Positions 55,005 to 62,793 of a stretch of 64,000 nucleotides of DNA are shown in pieces. Source of the stretch: a candidate division BRC1 bacterium HGW-BRC1-1. Its GTDB lineage: Bacteria > Sumerlaeota > Sumerlaeia > Sumerlaeales > Sumerlaeaceae. The notes under the pieces were generated by a model. The model ran no database searches and had not been told where the DNA came from. It worked only from the letters and a program-made list of their open reading frames with translations. The DNA lies in assembly GCA_002842095.1 (NCBI GenBank), contig PHCB01000009.1, positions 9,468-73,467 of the forward strand, given 5' to 3'. A program made the position numbers and the translations under genes. The first letter of the stretch is position 1. Every line of letters begins with the position of its first letter.

Positions 55005-55448
55005 CTAACGAAGCCCCGGTATTACTGTCGATTCACTAAACAGAATACGCTCGCTGGCCACGACAGTAGTTCCTTCCGCATCAAAGCTGATCTCTATAGC
55101 CTTTGGCCCTCCATCACTATAATATAGACTCGCAGATGTCTGATTTGAATCAACCACTCGCAGGCCGTACTCTTTAGCATAACTTCTTATCCGACGTTCT
55201 ATATGGTCGACAGTATGGTCCGAATGCTGTTCGAGTTTGATGTCTATCCATTCTGAGCATTGGTCTGCTATGTATTTTGACGATGGATCGCAAGTAAGAA
55301 TCGGAAAATATTTGACATAATCAATAACAATATCGTCATCATATTTCACGATCTGAAACGGCGAAGGGCGGTTAAAAAACACTATTCCCAGTGCCCCAAT
55401 GAGAATAAGCGTGATAGCAACTATCCACAAACATAATCTCCTACGCAT
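55005..55448 (-). CDS. Small membrane-anchored protein, unknown
   Basis: 147 residues with one N-terminal membrane helix (LCLWIVAITLILIGALGIVF) and an external domain with a Cys pair (LTCDPSS, DQCSEW) and a mixed alpha/beta pattern (HIERRIRSYAKEYGLRVVDS, KAIEISFDAEGTTVVASERI). It is preceded by a strong AAGGAGG. It starts 101 bases after the RHS gene stop, the position of an immunity gene for the RHS C-terminal toxin, so it is the best immunity candidate; no homology proves this. Confidence 0.6.
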   Translation of the reverse strand: MRRRLCLWIVAITLILIGALGIVFFNRPSPFQIVKYDDDIVIDYVKYFPILTCDPSSKYIADQCSEWIDIKLEQHSDHTVDHIERRIRSYAKEYGLRVVDSNQTSASLYYSDGGPKAIEISFDAEGTTVVASERILFSESTVIPGLR

Positions 55449-55548
55449 GAGTGCCTCCTTGGCTCCGCATGTAATCCGAAGTAAAAAATCAATTATACGG
55501 ACGAGAAAAGCTTATTAATAATAAGGTTGAATTTGCCATGAATCCCGA

Positions 55549-56748
55549 TCATTGAAAACTTCCGTCGCTCTCGGCTTTCCACTGACGCCAACGCCTCGAT
55601 TCACGAATATATGTGAATGGCCATTTGGGAGTGTCAGTGCAAGAACATGTCTTATGAAAAACTGGCGTAAAGTTGTGATTCGTACCCAAGCCACCATCTC
55701 TGCGCCAAATATCCTTTGATTCATCTGGATCAACCACTTTACATAATTCCCTCACCACTGTTTCGTCCAATATACGGGTAATCATGCTACCATGATTCGA
55801 TGCCGCAATATAGTAACTAATGATATCCGAAGGAAGATCCTCTTCCGAAAAACTGGAGCTTTGTGAGGGCAGAAAGCGGGCTTGATACTTCTCAAATATC
55901 ATAGCATAGTCTTTAAATATTCCCAGTCCAACACCTATCCCTTCGTCCGGCCTAAGCCCCAAAGGCACGTAATAATTATCACCGGCTGCCAAGCCAAAAT
56001 ATTTCCCAAATATTGTTCTTCCCATTGTCATCTCGCCCCGTATATAAAAACCCATACCAGTCTTGGATCGCTTTCCATCTTTGTTTATAATTCTATTGAT
56101 GAGGGAGGATGCGTTATCGGGTTTGGCGTGTCCCCAATCTATCCAACCACAGTTGCACGAATATTCCAACTTTTTAGGAATATCCTCGAATACACTCAAA
56201 CCCAAATAATCAAAAACTTGATTGACCATATTATGACTTACTGCATACAAATTAACGCCCCCCAACTCCCCGATGGGATCCCGGCTCAGCCAGCGTCCCG
56301 TGTCGGGGTTGTAGTAGCGGTATCCGTAGTAGTAGCACCCGCTGGCGGTGTCGAGCAGTTCGCTGCTGAAGCGCACGGGGTTGGCCTTGGCCAGGGGGCC
56401 GGTGGCGCGCAGGGGTTCACCGAAGGGGCCGTACTCGTACTCGGCACTCATCTCGCGGGCGTGCGTGGTCATCGAGACCAGCCGCTTCTCGCCGTCCCAG
56501 GTGTACGCCCAGCGCCCGTCCGACAGCAGGTTGCCGTCGTCGTCATGCACAAACGCCCCGGGCGTCTGCGGCACGAATACTTGACCGCCCGCCTCCGAAA
56601 CGCCGCTCTGGCTCTTTGTCGCACACACAGTGATGTCGGGGTACCGCGGCCCGGAGGCGTTGTCCACGGAATTGCGCTGTTGAAATAGTCTCGCATGCGC
56701 GCGGCGGTCAAGGTTCCGAAAAAAAGAACGTCCCCGTATCCCAATCAT
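55549..56748 (-). CDS. RHS-repeat C-terminal fragment with novel tip domain
   Basis: 399 residues. Residues about 66-184 are the end of an RHS core: DDDGNLLSDGRWAYTWDGEK, GCYYYGYRYYNPDTGRWLSR, then DPIGELGGVNLYAV. After the core border (FDYLGL, about 184) a 215-residue C-terminal domain follows, with CNCGWIDWGHA at 198-208, SSSFSEEDLPSDIISYYIAA, ELCKV and CSCTD. The thousand or more residues of shell expected in front are absent; the ATG at 56748 overlaps the previous gene by 4 bases. It is thus a truncated, displaced RHS tip. The C-terminal domain is variable in RHS proteins and is often toxic; I do not recognise this one. It may be expressed by coupling or be a silent cassette. Confidence 0.75.
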   Translation of the reverse strand: MIGIRGRSFFRNLDRRAHARLFQQRNSVDNASGPRYPDITVCATKSQSGVSEAGGQVFVPQTPGAFVHDDDGNLLSDGRWAYTWDGEKRLVSMTTHAREMSAEYEYGPFGEPLRATGPLAKANPVRFSSELLDTASGCYYYGYRYYNPDTGRWLSRDPIGELGGVNLYAVSHNMVNQVFDYLGLSVFEDIPKKLEYSCNCGWIDWGHAKPDNASSLINRIINKDGKRSKTGMGFYIRGEMTMGRTIFGKYFGLAAGDNYYVPLGLRPDEGIGVGLGIFKDYAMIFEKYQARFLPSQSSSFSEEDLPSDIISYYIAASNHGSMITRILDETVVRELCKVVDPDESKDIWRRDGGLGTNHNFTPVFHKTCSCTDTPKWPFTYIRESRRWRQWKAESDGSFQ

Positions 56749-57089
56749 GGCATTATCTGGAGGCCGCGCATGGATTGGAACAGTAGCCAGACGAGCCACG
56801 TATAAACGATCCCATAGGTCAGCACCCCAGCGAAGACAGAAAAGGCAACTGCGGCGGACCTACCCCGAGACGCCTCTGGACCAACGTAGGACAACGACAA
56901 CGCCACGGAGATGAATGCGCAGAACAGAAAGATCAAGTTTTCCAGAACGATAACAGGAGGGGCGACCCGCGCCCCCCACGGAAGGTGATTGTAAGCCGCA
57001 TAAGAAAACCTCCAGTAGATCCACGAAAACACGCCCACCAACAGCGCCAATCGGAAAGCGAATTGTCGGCTACTCTGAGGTTTTGCCAT
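56745..57089 (-). CDS. Small membrane protein, unknown
   Basis: 114 residues with three hydrophobic helices (RLALLVGVFSWIYWRFSYAA; PPVIVLENLIFLFCAFISVA; VAFSVFAGVLTYGIVYTWLV). GGGAGG lies 7 bases before the ATG and overlaps the stop of the preceding gene, so the two are tightly coupled. Its own stop overlaps the ATG of the RHS fragment. It is an orphan-immunity-like membrane protein by context only. Confidence 0.65.
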   Translation of the reverse strand: MAKPQSSRQFAFRLALLVGVFSWIYWRFSYAAYNHLPWGARVAPPVIVLENLIFLFCAFISVALSLSYVGPEASRGRSAAVAFSVFAGVLTYGIVYTWLVWLLFQSMRGLQIMP

Positions 57090-57092
57090 TCA

Positions 57093-57638
57093 TCAACCTC
57101 CCGAAAGATTAAGGTTAGGTCCAACAACCGTCCGAGGCCGGGTTGCTGCATTTGTTTGTTTCCGGTAGCCCCGATCAGCGTGGTTCCGATAACTTTTCAA
57201 GTATCTCGTGTGCCATTGTATTCGGCCTTGTTGGTTTTTTGTCAATCTACTAAATTCGCTCGTTTGCATAAATCGGTCGAGGTGATCATATAAAGCAGCG
57301 GCATCACCGTTGATAAGCTCATAAAAGATCTGGGATGTCACAGCGTTCTTAGCCATCTCACAGGTCGCAATAATAGTCTGAAAAAATACCAACCGGTCTG
57401 ATAAGCTACACTGCACCAATACCGGCTCCTGCTCGTCGAGGCTATAATACCAAAGATTGTCTGAGAGAAGGCTCCTGTAATAGGCAACCAACACCGGCCT
57501 CACCATGGAGCTTGCTTTAGAGCTCATCTCGATATGGGCCACCGGGCTGAGGTTATAAAGAAAAAGAACTCCCAACACAGCAAACGCTGCCACGCCCGAT
57601 ATCCAGTATCTCGCCTTAAGAAAACGCTTTTCATTCAT
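57093..57638 (-). CDS. Membrane-anchored protein, unknown
   Basis: 181 residues. One N-terminal membrane helix (YWISGVAAFAVLGVLFLYNL) then a mostly helical domain (VRPVLVAYYRSLLSDNLWYY, FYELINGDAAALYDHLDRFM) and a basic C-terminal tail. ATG 57638 with AGGTGA upstream is preferred. It begins 31 bases after an RHS relic, which suggests that it once partnered that RHS tip. Confidence 0.6.
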   Translation of the reverse strand: MNEKRFLKARYWISGVAAFAVLGVLFLYNLSPVAHIEMSSKASSMVRPVLVAYYRSLLSDNLWYYSLDEQEPVLVQCSLSDRLVFFQTIIATCEMAKNAVTSQIFYELINGDAAALYDHLDRFMQTSEFSRLTKNQQGRIQWHTRYLKSYRNHADRGYRKQTNAATRPRTVVGPNLNLSGG

Positions 57639-57667
57639 ATCATCACCTGACCCGTAGATAACCATAC

Positions 57668-57776
57668 AAATCCCACGTGTAAGCCCACCGCCCGCCGGAA
57701 AGCAGGTTTAATTGTACCTGAAATAATGCTCTGGCCGATCGTCGCACGCACTGTAACATCCGGATACCGCGCCGCA
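57668..57776 (-). pseudogene. RHS core relic
   Basis: The minus strand encodes RYPDVTVRATIGQS in one frame and NLLSGGRWAYTWD in another. The intact RHS gene at 55549 has RYPDITVCATKSQS and NLLSDGRWAYTWD with about 24 residues between. The relic thus lost most of that segment and shifted frame; about 100 bases remain, between two small membrane-protein genes. Confidence 0.8.
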
Positions 57777-57794
57777 CCCATGTGTTTGGAGATA

Positions 57795-58865
57795 TCAGTC
57801 ACGCCAGTAGACCATACCTCCACCAGGCCAAAGCCCCTCTGAACTAAGTGTCACAACTGGATAGACACGGTCGCGCTCCGTGTCGAACACCGAAAAGCAC
57901 ACGTCCAGGTTCGCCCCCACGTCGGTTGAGTTCGGCATCTGGGACGTCGATTTCAGAACAACCCATCGACCCGATGGCGAGAAGCCCCCAAATGCTGTAT
58001 CCACCACCGCTTCATAGCGAACAACCAATCGATTCCACAGTCCCTCACCACAAATCCTCATCTTCCGCAATTCCGGAAATGGATTATCAATGATGACTCT
58101 TCTTCCCTTCGAATCGCGACCAAGCCCGATGGCCGCCTTCCTCGTCAGTCGGTCTAGCGCAAAATCATAATGCCACAGTTGTTCCCCAGTGTTTTCGAAA
58201 CCGTACACCTGGGGCTCGCTCATGAGAAACAACGCATCAGAACTTCGCGCATCCACCACGAGGTGGACGGGACGGACCGCTTCAGAGCCGTGGCAGGCAG
58301 CGAATGGTCTTGTCGTCGAGGTTTGCCCGTCAAGCGAGTAAAGCACGTAGGCGTCCCCGGCGGTGTTTATGCCGATCACATGGTTCTCCGTGATGCGTGG
58401 CCACGGACTCGTGGTGAGTCCATCGGCCCGCCAAAGGTATTGCACCCCGCTGGATTGAAGGTCTTTGACCACAACCTCCCATGGTCGGGTCCCGTCCAAG
58501 CGCTGCCAACCCAACATATAACGCCCGGAGGGCGAAACCGAGTCCGCAATACCCTGCCACTCGCCTGCATAGGTCACTGTCCGTGAGCTCACATCCAAAT
58601 ACGCTGCCTGGGATCTGCACGCCCCCCAATCTCTAACCCCAGACTCGGGAACCGTTATGAGCAACTGTTTAATCACCAACTTGCCAGTCACGAAGTCGGG
58701 GTAGTTGTGAATCACCCCGCGCAGCGGTCCTGCCGTGAAGGGAATACCCGCACTGCTCGAGGAATCGTGGGGCCGAGAAACCCAATGCAAGATGAATCCG
58801 ACACCTAACGACATGACGGCAGCGAACAAGAGAATAAAATAAAGTCGTTTACGACTCATCACCAT
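57795..58865 (-). CDS. Membrane-anchored beta-propeller-like protein
   Basis: 356 residues with one N-terminal membrane helix (RLYFILLFAAVMSLGVGFIL). The rest has repeated Trp and SPSGR motifs (SVSPSGRYMLGWQRLDGTRP; GGFSPSGRWVVLKSTSQMPN) and a WLW/LWHYD pattern, suggesting a TolB/WD40-like beta-propeller, possibly periplasmic. AGGAGG lies 6 bases before the ATG. It is followed at once by the RHS relic. The function is unknown. Confidence 0.65.
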   Translation of the reverse strand: MVMSRKRLYFILLFAAVMSLGVGFILHWVSRPHDSSSSAGIPFTAGPLRGVIHNYPDFVTGKLVIKQLLITVPESGVRDWGACRSQAAYLDVSSRTVTYAGEWQGIADSVSPSGRYMLGWQRLDGTRPWEVVVKDLQSSGVQYLWRADGLTTSPWPRITENHVIGINTAGDAYVLYSLDGQTSTTRPFAACHGSEAVRPVHLVVDARSSDALFLMSEPQVYGFENTGEQLWHYDFALDRLTRKAAIGLGRDSKGRRVIIDNPFPELRKMRICGEGLWNRLVVRYEAVVDTAFGGFSPSGRWVVLKSTSQMPNSTDVGANLDVCFSVFDTERDRVYPVVTLSSEGLWPGGGMVYWRD

Positions 58866-58993
58866 TAAAGTCCTCCTGACTTAACAGACCAGTCTAAAAA
58901 GAGAGCATTTTGCCTGAAAGAAGGCGAGAACGGAAACATGAAACACACGCGAGAAAGAAGTACAGATCAGACAATATACATCTGGAAGCTGTG

Positions 58994-59422
58994 TTAGGGG
59001 AGATAACGTGATAAAAGCCCGCCGACCCAATACAAAACCAAGGCGCAACACAATTCACCCGAGAGCAAGAAAAAGTCGCGCCATACCCACCGGTGATGAG
59101 AGTAAACGTCACGCAGGAAAACCAAAAGCGCACCCCCCCATGCCAGCGCGCCGAGCAGGTTTAGAAAATAGAATATCCACATCTCGCCGAAACCGTATAG
59201 ACCAATAACGGCATCACGTAATATATAGGCATCACCACCAGATGCCTCGATAAGACCTCGCATCACAAGGATCTCTATCACCATTGTTGGAAACACGATA
59301 CATATCGGCAACCAGTAGATATCGACACGAAATCTAAAGGGCGGTTTGCCAACTATGGCGGGCTGTACCGGTTCGTCCTGATTCTCTTCCACAAAGCCTC
59401 CTTGTGAAGCAGTCTCGTTCAT
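58994..59422 (-). CDS. Small membrane protein, unknown
   Basis: 142 residues with about three or four membrane helices (WLPICIVFPTMVIEILVMRG; FGEMWIFYFLNLLGALAWGG; LLSGELCCALVLYWVGGLLS). The N-terminus is polar and acidic. ATG 59422 and GTG 59437 are both possible. There is no family assignment. Confidence 0.55.
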   Translation of the reverse strand: MNETASQGGFVEENQDEPVQPAIVGKPPFRFRVDIYWLPICIVFPTMVIEILVMRGLIEASGGDAYILRDAVIGLYGFGEMWIFYFLNLLGALAWGGALLVFLRDVYSHHRWVWRDFFLLSGELCCALVLYWVGGLLSRYLP

Positions 59423-59564
59423 GCCCAGATACGACACAAGCCCGGCGTTGCCAGGGCGTCATTCTCACGGGTTCTTCGTCAGCGAGGTCAAGGAAAACAA
59501 ACTACGCAAGAATGGGTTCTCACAGAGGACGGGTCATTGCCCACGACAGGCGAAAAACCCGAAT

Positions 59565-59981
59565 CTATTTGGGATTGGGTTCTTTATAAAACACGATATC
59601 TTCGGGAGTATCCAAAAGGACCAAGACCTTTTGTGAATACCTGAAAGCATGTTTGAAACGTGCTCCGCCACTGGTGGGGAGATCGGCTCCCGCCAGGACA
59701 AATGGAAAGATCATGTCTGAGGCGATACTCCAAGAGCCCACTATATCCTGTCGCTCTTTTAGCTCCAGACCCGAATGCGGGTAAAAGAAGAAATTCGGCA
59801 CATCCCGACCGACAAACCGCCCATTGTCAGAGAATTCGAAAATGATTACGCCTGACTGATCTGAAGCCGAAGGCTTCGTGCGATACACACCCACGACATC
59901 CTCGTGCCGCAGATTACTTCGCACACAACCCGTTGTGGACATAAAAATGCAAGCGATCAAGATTAACAGCATTGGCTTCAT
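59565..59981 (-). CDS. Small lipoprotein, unknown
   Basis: 138 residues with a lipoprotein signal (MLLILIACIFMSTTGC). The mature part starts SNLRHEDVVGVYR and continues with strands (GVIIFEFSDNGRFVGRDV), a pattern seen in small beta-barrel lipocalin-like domains, but this is a weak guess. ATG 59981 was chosen because the signal peptide starts there. It follows the duplicated membrane genes by 39 bases. Confidence 0.62.
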   Translation of the reverse strand: MKPMLLILIACIFMSTTGCVRSNLRHEDVVGVYRTKPSASDQSGVIIFEFSDNGRFVGRDVPNFFFYPHSGLELKERQDIVGSWSIASDMIFPFVLAGADLPTSGGARFKHAFRYSQKVLVLLDTPEDIVFYKEPNPK

Positions 59982-60020
59982 TGGCGAGTTCCCGTCTGAC
60001 CAGCAGGTCAACTATTAGCC

Positions 60021-60281
60021 TTACTTCATATAGTGAAACAATATGACGAAGTAGAATGGGGCATGAGCCAACCATCCGACTTTAACCGCTGTGTATTGTG
60101 AAAGCCAGAACGATAGCCCATACATCGCAAAAACGACCATCCAGCAGACTGGCGTGGGATATGCCGGGTCCTTGTAGAGCATGGGAGCGATAAGATAATA
60201 ATACGCGAGGACGAATATGCTTAACAACGTGCAAACGACAATCATAGGCACAGCCCATTTTTGTAGGGACAATAACTTCAT
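60021..60281 (-). CDS. Small membrane protein B2 (duplicate of A2)
   Basis: 86 residues with about three hydrophobic segments. Its C-terminal half (WMVVFAMYGLSFWLS, then HAPFYFVILFHYM) matches the gene at 60658 (WGVVFILYALSLYLC, NAFFVFVILFHNL) at many positions. Start ATG 60281 has GGAG 11 bases upstream. It is the second member of a two-gene unit with the gene at 60304. Confidence 0.62.
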   Translation of the reverse strand: MKLLSLQKWAVPMIVVCTLLSIFVLAYYYLIAPMLYKDPAYPTPVCWMVVFAMYGLSFWLSQYTAVKVGWLAHAPFYFVILFHYMK

Positions 60282-60303
60282 GTCAGCATTTGCTCCGCAT
60301 TTT

Positions 60304-60561
60304 TTATAACATGGAAGAGATGAGTAATATTGCAATTGGTATCTGAGCGCCTGCAAGTCGAAGAGCCGTCTGTCCACAAACAATAGAAGCCACAATGGTC
60401 ATCAGGTAGGAAATCGAGACCGGAATAATATATATCAATAAAAACTCCAAAGCATCTTCCTCGTAAGCATCCTTCTGAAGACGGCCCATTTCTATAGCCC
60501 ACCAAATATTAAACAGCAGGAAGAACCAATACCCAATGGCCAAAAATCTTTTGATATTCAC
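60304..60561 (-). CDS. Small membrane protein B1 (duplicate of A1)
   Basis: 85 residues with three hydrophobic segments. Shares FNIWWAIEMGRL, YIIPVSISYLMT and AQIPIAILL with the gene at 60990 (FNIWASLEFVRL, YGIPVIVCYLFT, AQLPLAVIFL). Start GTG 60561; the ribosome site is weak. It lies 22 bases upstream of its partner B2. Confidence 0.62.
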   Translation of the reverse strand: MNIKRFLAIGYWFFLLFNIWWAIEMGRLQKDAYEEDALEFLLIYIIPVSISYLMTIVASIVCGQTALRLAGAQIPIAILLISSML

Positions 60562-60657
60562 TTGAGAAAAATCCAGTCCATGTGGTGTGCAAAAAGCTCA
60601 TACAGGAATTGTCAGCCATTGAAGCGGCGTCTCCGTCATTGTTTTAAATCGCTCCAA

Positions 60658-60960
60658 TTACATTGGATACTCCGATGATCTCATCAAATACGGCAAGGCG
60701 ACCGCGAGGTTATGGAACAATATGACGAAGACAAAGAAAGCGTTAGCCACCCAACACATTATGCGGGGAGCGAATCGACACAGGTAAAGGGACAGAGCGT
60801 AAAGTATAAATACAACGCCCCATACCACCACAAAAGGGTTGGGAAGATTCATCATAAAGTCCGGATATACGAATCGATACAAGTATAGCGTAAAGATGTT
60901 GATCGCCGCAAAGACGCCAATGGATATCGAGGCTCGGAATGGTGTCATTAATGTTCGCAT
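60658..60960 (-). CDS. Small membrane protein A2
   Basis: 100 residues with three hydrophobic segments. Paralogue of the gene at 60021. ATG 60960 has AAGGA close before it; a longer frame to 61185 enters A1 and is rejected. It follows A1 by 29 bases. Confidence 0.62.
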   Translation of the reverse strand: MRTLMTPFRASISIGVFAAINIFTLYLYRFVYPDFMMNLPNPFVVVWGVVFILYALSLYLCRFAPRIMCWVANAFFVFVILFHNLAVALPYLMRSSEYPM

Positions 60961-60989
60961 GGTTCCTTCATTCTGTTCATATGTAAGAT

Positions 60990-61400
60990 TCATTGGGTGA
61001 GGAAAATAACGGCCAATGGTAACTGGGCCAGAAGAAGATAGAGTAGGGCCGGTTTCATCCAAAACGCTCCCAAAACCGTGAAAAGATAACAAACAATTAC
61101 AGGAATTCCATACATGATCCCAAAATCCATGGGTTCTTCCTTGGATTGGTAAGTCACAAGGCGCACAAATTCCAAAGATGCCCAAATGTTGAAGCCCAGG
61201 ACGAACCTGTAGGCGCAGTTGAAAATTTGCATCTTAGTGGGTGGGGGGCTGTTTAGTGCATGGTGAATGCGTGAAGAGATATTCGAGCCGGCGAGGGGAA
61301 CGGTTGCTTCGCCCGGGTTTCCAGCGGGCGTTGGGGCACCAGCTTCGGTCGGCGGGTCGGGATCGTTTTCTTTTGAATTGGGGAATGGTTTTGAATTCAT
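60990..61400 (-). CDS. Small membrane protein A1
   Basis: 136 residues. A polar Pro-rich N-terminus of about 55 residues precedes three membrane helices homologous to the gene at 60304. AAGG lies 8 bases before the ATG. It is the first gene of the A pair, 31 bases after the lipoprotein gene at 61432. Confidence 0.62.
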   Translation of the reverse strand: MNSKPFPNSKENDPDPPTEAGAPTPAGNPGEATVPLAGSNISSRIHHALNSPPPTKMQIFNCAYRFVLGFNIWASLEFVRLVTYQSKEEPMDFGIMYGIPVIVCYLFTVLGAFWMKPALLYLLLAQLPLAVIFLTQ

Positions 61401-61431
61401 CTTGGGGACCTTAGGAGATTCATCATCTGCT

Positions 61432-62484
61432 TTACTGCGAAATGAGCTGTTTCTTAATGGAATCGGTCATGCCGCCGACCCTTCCGCGCCTAATCGCATC
61501 CTCCATATCCACGCTGTTTTGCGTGGAGATGATGGCCCTGCGAGGTCCCTGCCCGGGGTCCCACTTGACCGGCAGTAGCCAAGTCACGCGTTCTACATCG
61601 GACTGGTGGTACGCGTATATCACATACGTATCCTCTGCGATTTGCTGAAACTCAAAGTCCCCCTCGGCATCGACCACTGTTTCATCAACAGTGCATGAGT
61701 CGATCATGGCGACAATGTCGCGTGTGCCGCGGAAGACAATCTCGCCCTCGGAGTGGTTGCCGTCCAGGGCAATCTCAAGGGCTCCCGCGCGTTCCGTGGG
61801 TGCGGAGCATTTCAATTTCGGGTTCATGGTCGCGAGTTCCCGCATTTTGGCATCGAGTCGGGTCTCCAATTGCATGTCGAGTGCATCAAACCGGGGCAGC
61901 ATTTGTCGAACCGCCTCTATGCGGTCCTTCATGTGCGCTTTGGTCTTTTCGTTCACTTCTATGACGTTGCCCTTCCCTGTTATCGGATCGATGTAGTTGC
62001 AGGTCGACCAACCAACCTTGTTGCAATGGGAGAGTTCGCTTTCCTTTGCTGCCAACGCGGCAACCCAGAGTTGTTTGGTTTCTTGGTTGGAGTTCTTTTG
62101 TTTAGCGATCTGAAAGGCGTCGTAGGCCACGAACCTCGTCTGCATTTGGTGCATCGTGGCCTCCCACTTAGGCCACAGGGTTTTTGCTGCCACGAGCTGA
62201 ACCTTCATGCCCGACAGCGTATCTTGTCCTCGAGCCAGTTTCAGGAATGCCTGTCCGGACAACGAAAAACGGCGAGCTTCGGGCGAACCGCCATTCCCCA
62301 CTTTTGCCGACACGGGTGAGGCGGACGCAGTTCCCTCCGGTTGATGTTGAACGGATGATTCCTGTGGTTGCGCGACGTTAGCGCCTGTGCCTTTATTGTC
62401 GCCTGCGCACCCTGCAACGAAAAGAGCGGCTGAGATAGAAGCGCATAGAACCCATGATGGTGTAAGGAATCTTGTACCGGACAT
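61432..62484 (-). CDS. Lipoprotein, unknown, with beta-sandwich-like C-terminus
   Basis: 350 residues with a lipoprotein signal (SWVLCASISAALFVAGC). A Ser/Gly-rich linker precedes a helical region (about 80-210: KTLWPKWEATMHQMQTRFVA; RIEAVRQMLPRFDALDMQLE) and a C-terminal part with Cys pairs (LKCSAPTERAG, DSCTVDETV) and FEFQQIAEDTYVIYAYH, which resembles a carboxypeptidase-regulatory beta-sandwich. ATG 62484 follows a GGGG-rich ribosome site. It is the first gene of the small-protein run and lies 31 bases upstream of A1. The function is unknown. Confidence 0.65.
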   Translation of the reverse strand: MSGTRFLTPSWVLCASISAALFVAGCAGDNKGTGANVAQPQESSVQHQPEGTASASPVSAKVGNGGSPEARRFSLSGQAFLKLARGQDTLSGMKVQLVAAKTLWPKWEATMHQMQTRFVAYDAFQIAKQKNSNQETKQLWVAALAAKESELSHCNKVGWSTCNYIDPITGKGNVIEVNEKTKAHMKDRIEAVRQMLPRFDALDMQLETRLDAKMRELATMNPKLKCSAPTERAGALEIALDGNHSEGEIVFRGTRDIVAMIDSCTVDETVVDAEGDFEFQQIAEDTYVIYAYHQSDVERVTWLLPVKWDPGQGPRRAIISTQNSVDMEDAIRRGRVGGMTDSIKKQLISQ

Positions 62485-62793
62485 ATCTTTTTCCCCCCTG
62501 CAATCTCGGAAATTCCAAGCGAGTCGAACATTGATTCCCACGTGAAATCATTGATGTCAACTCAGAGATTGCGTGCGTGATTGTTTCGTGGAAACAAGCT
62601 CTCGTGGCCCTGTACCCTTCTATCTTTCCCGCGCTGGTTTTTTTTATTGCGCGCGCGGATCATTTCCTGTCAGATTAAACTGTTAACTAAACACCGGAAC
62701 GTAGTTGAGGCGCAGGCGGGCGGGCCGGGGTTGTTGATATGTTCCTGCTACTGTTAGTATCATGTTGCCAGCGTAAGGAGTGCAGACTTCCCC
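62485..62793. other. Divergent promoter region
   Basis: 309 bases between the lipoprotein gene and the MerR-type gene, which point away from each other. It contains an AT-rich run near 62636-62650 and a possible plus-strand promoter at 62731. Confidence 0.5.
62731..62760 (+). promoter_or_regulatory. Possible promoter of the MerR-type gene
   Basis: TTGTTG, 18 bases, TAGTAT, ending 33 bases before the ATG. The match is moderate and the gene is the only one downstream. Confidence 0.3.

Noticed and set aside
56469-56744. An alternative minus-strand frame starting with GYGDVLFFGTLTAAR
   Set aside because: It overlaps the RHS core frame, which has clear family motifs; the alternative becomes Arg-rich and unlike a protein.
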